From JACQSU01 sp964359785 (GTDB taxonomy: Archaea; Nanobdellota; Nanobdellia; Woesearchaeales; JAGWAF01): a stretch of DNA of 8,243 nucleotides. The notes below the pieces were generated by a model that was not told the DNA's origin, searched no databases, and saw only the letters and a program-made list of their open reading frames with translations. Below are positions 1 to 6,600 of the stretch, piece by piece. The position numbers were made by a program, and so were the translations under genes. The stretch covers positions 1-8,243 of the forward strand of contig CAYHWL010000073.1 in assembly GCA_964359785.1 (NCBI GenBank), read 5' to 3'. Position 1 is the stretch's first letter. Each line of letters begins with the position of its first letter.

Positions 1-2252
1 TGCGCGAAAAAGGAAGCGACATATGATGCAATGCTTGGACCCGCGAACCATAATCCCGCCAATAAAGTGACGACAAATGCCACGAGTAAGAGCCAAGGCA
101 ACCATCTCTTGTTTGACTTGCGGCTTTTCCTGCCCTCAAAGAGAGCCTCCACTTTTTCAGGTTCTACAACAGGCTCTATCTTTTTCACTTTCTTAGCTTG
201 TTTTTTGCTGGAAATCACCGGAGCAACATCCTGGATCTGCTCCTCTTCTCTTGGGGAACCAACAACCGCAAAATAGGACAAACCCTCGCATCGCGCCTCA
301 AAACTCTGCAGCTTGTCATTCTCAGACACAAAGGAAGTGTCTATCGCCCGCCACTTGCCATTGACATAATGCATAAGAGAGATGGAATCCGCATCAATGC
401 CGCGCTTGCGCATCCATCTCTTCTCAACGCTAAAACCAATCGTGACATGTTCGATGTTCTTTGGGTCTATACTGCTATTGATCTCAAAGAAACCGTAAGC
501 AATCCCCTTTGGGTCAAGGAAAGTCGGTTGTTTGCGATGCCTAAACACAGCAAGAACCACCCCTTCCACGGCACTCTTGATCTTAATCTCGATCTCGCGG
601 ATCCCGCTTGACCAAGGAATCATCGCATCAAGGATCCTATTTGAGGCGACATCCCCTATAGGGATTATGAGATCATCATCTTTTCTCTGGCGCCACATGT
701 AGATAGACGCAATCAACAATATGACAGCGACTAGGCTCGCGATCAGAGCCACAACCTGCCAAATCACTCCTAAGGACATGCCAAATAGGAATGAGACCAC
801 GCTAATAGCACAAAGGATTATAATTATCGCCGCAAGAACAAACCACTTGGTGTAAGATGCCGGACGCCTTAGACTCTCCACATCGGATCTCTTCACGATT
901 GTATTCTCCTGCGCTAGATCGTGGCGAATGGCTTTTCTGATCGCCTCAAGTTCGTCAGCAAGAAGAGCGGAAAGCTTCGCCTTCTTGCGGCCTTTTAGCC
1001 ACAAACGGATAAGAAGGATGATCCCGCTAAAAACCAAACCAAGGATTATCCAAGGCACATAGTCCAATAAGACGCTGCCTATGGAATATAGCCACAATCC
1101 TAGTATGAACGCGATCACAAAAACAACCAACCAAAAGACTATCCTCTTTCCACTTTCTTTTTTCGTCTTTGGTATGATCAGGTTCTCAAGACGCAATTGC
1201 GCAAGGATGAATGGGACGATGGCAAGCCTTGCCTTGGACTTTTTATTGTCTATTTTAGCTTGGATCTTAGCCTCCTTGGCGATAAGCGCGGCTTTCTTGT
1301 CCGCTTCGATTTCTCGGGCCTTTTGCGCCAAATCAAGGATCTTCTGCTGCTCTTTTTGGAGTCTGGCTTCCTCCTTTTGTCTTCTCACTACCTCTTTTTG
1401 CGCATTGCGCTCCATCTTGCGCTGCATCCTGATATCCTTGGTGTCACGAAGATGGCGGAAGACAAGAGCCAAAATGAATATTATAATCACAAACAGAATA
1501 ATAGAAACCAAAACCAGCCAGAAATAATCAGCAATAAATGACATCAGCTTTGAAGGCGTGCTACGCCTAAACACCAGATCTCTAGCATACTCAATCCCGG
1601 AATCGTTGACCCTCATCACAACAGTGAAAGGATAATCGCCTTGCTCCAACCCTTCTGGAGGGCTAACAATCAATTTGAAAGAACTTGTCACGCCCCCTTG
1701 AAGCATGATAGACTCGTTTGCGCTTCTTGCAAGGTCAGTATTCTCCAACCAGATATTGTAAGTGGCATTTGTCGGCCCCACATTCTTGACCTTGATCGTG
1801 GCTAGGGACTTATTCTCCCCAATGACAAATACATCGGTGTCAGGAGATATCTTCACAATGCCATCAGAGAGGACTTTGAAATCCAAAGGCGTCTGCCAGA
1901 CCTCGCCAGTGCCTTCATTCTTGGAAAGAAGACGGAAATCATATGACCCAAATTGATCGCATGCTAATGAGACGTTCATATGGACGATAGCCGACTTGCC
2001 AGGGTTGAGAAGGAAGGAATCCTTATCAAAGTAGACGTCCTTGGTGAACTTATCGGTTGACAATGAGTAGATATCCTGATAGTCAGGATCCAAGTTCGTG
2101 ATCTTGAAGATGAATTCTTGGGGAGAGCATGCCCCTTGGGGATCAGGAGACTTGATGACCTCAACATCCACGCCGGCCGTTTGGGACAGCGCTGCACGTA
2201 CAGAGAATAGAACCAAAACAATAGCAATCAAAACAAACCATGCCTTTCTCAT
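1..2252 (-). CDS. Multi-pass membrane protein with Ig-like ectodomain, coiled coil and PGF-pre-PGF-like domain (3' end outside window)
   Basis: This frame is open for 750 codons from ATG 2250-2252 and leaves the window with no stop. Residues 1-23 form a signal peptide (MRKAWFVLIAIVLVLF core). Residues 24-235 are two beta-sandwich regions. The first holds C42 and C98, a possible disulfide; the second (about 130-228) resembles CARDB/NEW3-type domains. Hydrophobic segments lie near 240-265, 371-391, 396-416, 469-490, 494-519 and 717-735. Residues 266-340 are a Lys/Glu/Arg/Gln-rich predicted coiled coil. Residues 525-665 resemble the PGF-pre-PGF domain: GFFEINSS, VTIGFSVEKRWM, SISLMHYVNGKWRAIDT and GLSYFAVVG occur in the family order. 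That domain usually sits outside the cell before a PGF-CTERM signal, whereas the charges here put it in the cytoplasm. The gene follows its upstream neighbour by 28 bases and is probably co-transcribed. An in-frame GTG five codons upstream is possible, but ATG gives the normal signal peptide. Function is unknown; a structural or linking role in the envelope is inferred. Confidence 0.88.
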   Translation of the reverse strand, partial: MRKAWFVLIAIVLVLFSVRAALSQTAGVDVEVIKSPDPQGACSPQEFIFKITNLDPDYQDIYSLSTDKFTKDVYFDKDSFLLNPGKSAIVHMNVSLACDQFGSYDFRLLSKNEGTGEVWQTPLDFKVLSDGIVKISPDTDVFVIGENKSLATIKVKNVGPTNATYNIWLENTDLARSANESIMLQGGVTSSFKLIVSPPEGLEQGDYPFTVVMRVNDSGIEYARDLVFRRSTPSKLMSFIADYFWLVLVSIILFVIIIFILALVFRHLRDTKDIRMQRKMERNAQKEVVRRQKEEARLQKEQQKILDLAQKAREIEADKKAALIAKEAKIQAKIDNKKSKARLAIVPFILAQLRLENLIIPKTKKESGKRIVFWLVVFVIAFILGLWLYSIGSVLLDYVPWIILGLVFSGIILLIRLWLKGRKKAKLSALLADELEAIRKAIRHDLAQENTIVKRSDVESLRRPASYTKWFVLAAIIIILCAISVVSFLFGMSLGVIWQVVALIASLVAVILLIASIYMWRQRKDDDLIIPIGDVASNRILDAMIPWSSGIREIEIKIKSAVEGVVLAVFRHRKQPTFLDPKGIAYGFFEINSSIDPKNIEHVTIGFSVEKRWMRKRGIDADSISLMHYVNGKWRAIDTSFVSENDKLQSFEARCEGLSYFAVVGSPREEEQIQDVAPVISSKKQAKKVKKIEPVVEPEKVEALFEGRKSRKSNKRWLPWLLLVAFVVTLLAGLWFAGPSIASYVASFFA

Positions 2253-2260
2253 GCGTGTTT

Positions 2261-2265
2261 CCCCC
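2261..2265 (-). promoter_or_regulatory. Weak ribosome binding site for the 1-2252 gene
   Basis: The minus strand reads GGGGG eight bases before ATG 2252. This is a weak Shine-Dalgarno match, but the spacing equals that of the neighbouring gene's GAGGGG, which supports ATG 2252 as the start. The whole intergenic gap is 28 bases and shows no promoter, which favours read-through from the upstream gene. Confidence 0.4.
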
Positions 2266-2280
2266 ACGACACAAGGCTTC

Positions 2281-3552
2281 TTAGTAATAGGTCTGCATCT
2301 GTGAGAGTTCGCCGTCTTTGTCTGCGCGTTGCCTGAAAGCTAGCGCGACACCGATGACGACAAGGACAATCACGAATATGATAAGCAACCATTCCAAGAC
2401 GACCTTGAGGGTGCCCATCCATGCATTGTCACTTTCACTGATAGTCACTGAAAGAGGGATCTCCTTTGAGATTGCATCTCCCACCTTGACATTGACCCTG
2501 AATACTTTAGTGCCGACTGTAGCATCCTCATAAGGGGTGACTTCGACATTGAAGACCTTGGTCTCTTTACCATCAAGCACAACAGTGCTTGAAGGACTGA
2601 CAAAGACATCAGCGAATGAATCTGTTCCTGCTGCAGTGACAATAACCACCTTGCTTGTAGGATAGTTGTTCTGCACAGAGACAGGGAATATGATCGATTT
2701 GCCGATCTTGACATTTCCGCTTGAAGAATCCACCGAGATAAGCGCCTTTGGGACGTCCTTTGAAGCATCGGATGAATCTTCCTTGCCTATGATAGTGATC
2801 TGTTTTTGAGCCGTCAATTTGTCGTGGAGCTGTTGGAACTGCACATCGACATTGACAAGGTACTTTCCTGATTTGGCGTTATCTGGGATTTTGAGGAAAA
2901 TCTCCTCTGATTGCTCCTCATCACCGACACGGATCTCATCGATATAGTCGGAAGCCTGGATGCCAAGCTCTGGGATCGAGATAGTCACCTTGATGTCATT
3001 CTCGACCTTTTCGCCCATGTTCTGAAGGCGGACCGTGCCTAGAAGCGCTTTACCTGCAACAAGGCTGTCTGAAGGAGAGAAGATGACATCCTCAAGACGC
3101 AATGAGTGCCTTGGGACATCCAATTTGACATTGTAAGTCTGGATAATCTGATCTGAGAATCTGTCTGATACGACGACCCTTATCTTGTAGCTGTCCTCTT
3201 GGACATCATCTGAGATCTTAAGGCGCATACGCTTCACATACGAAACATTAGCATCGACATCGAATACGCGTGTCGCGTCGCTTAGAGGCTGGATATCGTT
3301 ATACTCGAAACCTGATATAAAGACTTCGACTTCGACATTCTTTGTGTCATTTAAGCCGGTCAATTTGATATCAACAGGCACTTCCTGACCACGTTGGATA
3401 TCCAAGAGAGTGACATCATTTGGGTTTAGGACATAATCATCAACACGCACTTCATCGACCCTAATGGGAATTGGAGCAGCATGAACGACACTAGAGAATA
3501 TGATGAACGCGCAAACGACCATCAATATTGACCATAATCCTTTGTTTTCCAT
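2281..3552 (-). CDS. S-layer-like surface protein with CARDB/APHP-like domains and C-terminal membrane anchor (COG1361-like)
   Basis: A complete 423-residue protein, ATG 3550-3552 to TAA 2281-2283. Residues 1-25 are a Sec signal peptide, with likely cleavage after VHA. Three beta-sandwich regions follow: about 30-147, 148-258 and 266-372. The middle one has the CARDB/APHP-like pattern (LQNMGEKVENDIKVTISIPE, then LKIPDNAKSGKY). A Ser/Asp/Lys-rich hinge lies near 257-268. A single membrane helix spans about 384-406, followed by a short charged tail ending QMQTYY, so the body should lie outside and the tail inside. There is no PGF-CTERM or other sorting motif; anchoring is by the helix. The layout matches archaeal proteins annotated as COG1361-type S-layer proteins. 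The middle domain is homologous to the C-terminal domain of the adjacent PKD protein. It is the first gene of a two-gene operon with its own TATA promoter. Being the actual S-layer subunit is not proven. Confidence 0.9.
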   Translation of the reverse strand: MENKGLWSILMVVCAFIIFSSVVHAAPIPIRVDEVRVDDYVLNPNDVTLLDIQRGQEVPVDIKLTGLNDTKNVEVEVFISGFEYNDIQPLSDATRVFDVDANVSYVKRMRLKISDDVQEDSYKIRVVVSDRFSDQIIQTYNVKLDVPRHSLRLEDVIFSPSDSLVAGKALLGTVRLQNMGEKVENDIKVTISIPELGIQASDYIDEIRVGDEEQSEEIFLKIPDNAKSGKYLVNVDVQFQQLHDKLTAQKQITIIGKEDSSDASKDVPKALISVDSSSGNVKIGKSIIFPVSVQNNYPTSKVVIVTAAGTDSFADVFVSPSSTVVLDGKETKVFNVEVTPYEDATVGTKVFRVNVKVGDAISKEIPLSVTISESDNAWMGTLKVVLEWLLIIFVIVLVVIGVALAFRQRADKDGELSQMQTYY

Positions 3553-3560
3553 AGTGATAA

Positions 3561-3566
3561 CCCCTC
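3561..3566 (-). promoter_or_regulatory. Ribosome binding site for the 2281-3552 gene
   Basis: The minus strand reads GAGGGG eight bases before ATG 3552, a good Shine-Dalgarno match at normal spacing. It lies in the short leader expected from the TATA box, so it also supports the chosen start codon. Confidence 0.6.
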
Positions 3567-3570
3567 GTTA

Positions 3571-3587
3571 GGGCTTTTGAAAAGCCC
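3571..3587. promoter_or_regulatory. Perfect 17-base palindrome between TATA box and expected transcription start (candidate operator)
   Basis: The sequence GGGCTTTTGAAAAGCCC has two perfect 8-base arms around one central base. It begins five bases downstream of the TATA box and reaches the expected transcription start near 3570-3575, where a bound regulator would block RNA polymerase. As RNA it could fold with a 6-base stem and 5-base loop. A poly-T tract does not follow on the minus strand, so it is not an obvious terminator. A repressor operator is the preferred reading, but no regulator gene is in the window. Confidence 0.5.
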
Positions 3588-3592
3588 ACTTG

Positions 3593-3606
3593 TATTTAAA
3601 GTTTAC
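3593..3606 (-). promoter_or_regulatory. Archaeal BRE/TATA promoter of the surface-protein operon
   Basis: On the minus strand GTAAAC (3601-3606, BRE-like) is followed directly by TTTAAATA (3593-3600), a strong archaeal TATA box. Transcription would be expected to start about 22-27 bases further on, near 3570-3575, giving a leader of about 20 bases before ATG 3552. It should drive the 2281-3552 gene and, by read-through, the 1-2252 gene. The start site is predicted from usual TATA spacing. Confidence 0.75.
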
Positions 3607-3626
3607 CTTAATCTTAATTATGTAGT

Positions 3627-3662
3627 AGTGAACCTCTATATCTACTATAGAGTGTATTCACT
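3627..3662 (-). terminator. Two-part stem-loop directly after the PKD-protein stop codon
   Basis: An inner perfect stem pairs CTCTATA (3634-3640) with TATAGAG (3646-3652) around a 5-base loop. An outer perfect 6-base stem pairs AGTGAA (3627-3632) with TTCACT (3657-3662). The unpaired bases between them are one on one side and four on the other. The structure begins one base after the TGA at 3663-3665. It may act as a 3' end, processing or stability element for the long mRNA. No U-tract follows, and archaeal termination does not need hairpins, so the terminator label is tentative. Confidence 0.35.
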
Positions 3663-6600
3663 TCATTTGCCTCCTTCGACGCTGTTAATCTGAATCTCAC
3701 GGTGAATGACACGTCTAATGATATCATTTGAGACGGTGACTCTCACAGTGTAATTATCTGGTTGCGCATCGTCTGGGATCTCCAATAAGACCGGGACGGA
3801 TACTTCTTTTTTATTACTGGCCTTGAGATCCACAGCGCCATTAGTAGCGTAGATACCAAGCTCGGGGATAGTCATGGTAACTTTAAGGTCATTTAGTCTC
3901 ACATCCCCTTTGTTGCTGAACATGACATAAGCAGTCAAATCTTCTCCTGGCTTGACATCATACGCGTCAGGGATGATGATGTTGTTCACGAAAAGCCTCG
4001 CTTGAGGCTCATCAGCCTGCTGATCTTTTGAGCTAGATTGATTCTGGCCCACAGTGACCACAAAGGTGAGTGAAGTAGTCTTGTTCTGTGAATCAGTAGC
4101 GATTATCTGGGCATTGTACGTGCCAGGATTCTGATAGGTGTGGGTGATCTGCGAGTTGAAGGCCACACCTTGCATCTGCCCGTCGCCGAAGAGCCAGATC
4201 ACGCTTGTGATTGACGCATTATTTGGCGTTACCGTATTAGTGAAAGTGCTTGTGAGAGGCGATACACCGCTTGTCGGTGAGACGCTTGCCTGCACATATG
4301 GGCCCAAGTATTGTGTGTTATTGAACGGGGGTGACACGACGTCAATTGTGAAGTTAAGCCATCGCGCCAAGCCGAAGCGGTCTATAGCGACCACTTGGGC
4401 AAGATAAGTGCCAATCGAATTATAGACATGGTTAATGACGCTCAAGGGGTTCACAATGGCCGCCTGCCCATCACCAAAGAACCAAGCGACAATTGAGATC
4501 CCGTCTGGATCAGTGGCATTCACAAAGAAAGTCCCGTTCAATGGGACCTGGCCTTTTAGCGGCGTGACTGTGGCGAATAATGACGGTTGCGTGTTGCTTG
4601 GTTGTGGTGGATTGACGATAATCGGGAACTGACGTTGCGTTGTCAGATTTGAACAGTCAGTCGCGATGATAATCGCAGTGAAGTTCCCTGAATTTTGATA
4701 AGTGTGTGAAATGATGCTGTTTGGCTGGACAAATTGCGATTGGCCATCACCGAATATGACCAATGTGCTTGACAGACATGCATCATCAGTGACATTCAAC
4801 TGGACAACGGAAGTCAAAGGAGAGTTTCCGGTCTGCGGAGTGATGTTTGCGATTATCACCGGAGCCTGGTTCGTCTGGTTTGACTGATTGCCTGATTGAT
4901 TAGCATTCACAGTGACCGTGAAGAATAATGATGAGGATGCACCCTGGTTGTCCAATGCTGTTATCTGAGCAAGATAGACACCCGCATTCTGATAAACATG
5001 GGTGAATTGCGCATTGGCGTTAGCTGATTGAGATTGTCCGTCACCAAAGATCCATGTCACGCTCGCGACGGCTTGGTTGTCTGTCACATTGTTTGTGAAC
5101 GTGGAAGTCAGGGGCGCTGTGCCGTTAATTGGGGTGACATTCGCGATTATGACTGGAGGAGTGTTTGACTGGTTGCCTTGACTGCCGTTTGTCCCGACAG
5201 TGACTGTGAAGTTCAACTGTGTCGTTACACCTAGATTGTCTGTCGCTATGATTGACGCAGGATAAGTGCCGTTAGCGACATACATATGTGTGATTGAGCT
5301 TATTGGAGCGACGCTTTGAGCGAAACCATCACCGAAAATCCAGGTGACAGACGCGACTGATTGGTCGTCAGTGACGTTGTTTGTGAAAGTGGATGTCAAT
5401 GGGGCTGTACCGTTTATTGGTGTGACGTTAGCTATTATCCGTGGAGCTTGGTTCGTTTGATTGATTGCCCCAACTGTCACGGTGAAGTTTCTTGTGTTTG
5501 TGAGACCTTGATTGTCTGTGGCGATTATCTGCGCCGCGTACGTGCCTGGCAGGATGTAAGTGTGCGTGAACTGCGCATTCGCAGCCACATTTTGTGATTG
5601 GCCATCGCCGAAAAGCCATATGACAGAAAAGACCTGTTGGTCGTCACTGACGTTGTTTGTGAATGTGGAAGTCAATGGGGCTGTGCCGTTAATCGGCGTG
5701 ACATTCGCCACGATCTGTGGTGGCAGATTGGTCTGACTATTCACAGTAACTGTGAAGTTTCTTGTGTTTGTGAGACCTTGATTGTCTGTTGCGATGATCT
5801 GCACTGCATATGTGCCTGGCAGGATGTAAGTGTGCGTGAACTGCGCATTCGCAGCCACATTTTGTGNNNNNNNNNNNNNNNNNNNNNNNNNNNNNNNNNN
5901 NNNNNNNNNNNNNNNNNNNNNNNNNNNNNNNNNNNNNNNNNNNNNNNNNNNNNNNNNNNNNNNNNNATTGGCCATCGCCGAAAAGCCATATGACAGAAAA
6001 GACCTGTTGGTCGTCAGTGATGTTGTTTGTGAATGTGGAAGTCAATGGGGCTGTGCCGTTAATCGGCGTGACATTTGCGACGATGACGGGGGCCTGATTA
6101 GTCTGATTTGATTGGTTCCCGCCTTGATTTCCCACCACAATCGTGAAATTTCTGGAACTTGCTGCACCAAGATTATCGACTGCGATTATCTGCGCATTGA
6201 AGGTGCCATTTAGAAGGTAAGTATGAGTGATCTGCGCGTTAGCAGAGACTGATTGTGATTGACCGTCGCCGAAAAACCAAGTGACTGCCGCGACAGATTG
6301 GTCGTCTGTGACATTATTTGTGAATGTGCTTGTGAGGGGAGAGTTTCCTAACAGTGGGATAACATTCGCCGTGATATTGGGTGCTTGGTTGGTCTGGTTT
6401 GACCCGTTGCCGCCTTGAGTGTTTACTGTTATCGTGAAGTTTCTTGTCGATTGAAGACCCGAGTTGTCAGTGGCGATCAATAAAGCACTGAATGTGCCTA
6501 CTGTCGTGTAAGTGTGCTGGAATGACGCGCTTGGCGATACACTTGCCTGTGCTCCGTCGCCAAATAGCCAGATGACGCTTGTGACCTGCTGGTCATCTGT

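Noticed and set aside
31..1541. Plus-strand open frames at 31-276, 198-611, 1081-1527 and 1197-1541
   Set aside because: They lie antisense to the continuous 750-codon minus-strand membrane protein, overlap each other, and have no coherent domains. They are shadows of the real gene.
1976..2227. Minus-strand 83-codon frame near the start of the membrane protein
   Set aside because: It overlaps the signal peptide and ectodomain of the real gene in another frame and has Ser/Arg-rich out-of-frame composition.
3571..3587. Palindrome as a terminator for the PKD gene
   Set aside because: It lies downstream of the next gene's TATA box and has no T-tract after it; an operator or leader hairpin fits better.
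5737..5866. Cys/His-rich tail (TKCGCECAVHAH) after the gap, looking like a metal-binding end
   Set aside because: This is a PKD unit read one base out of frame because the placeholder is 100 N. The same false tail appears in the sister repeat.
3663..5975. Separate gene starting at ATG 5975
   Set aside because: Its first codons come from the wrong frame next to the N-run. With the N removed, the real upstream frame continues straight into this one.
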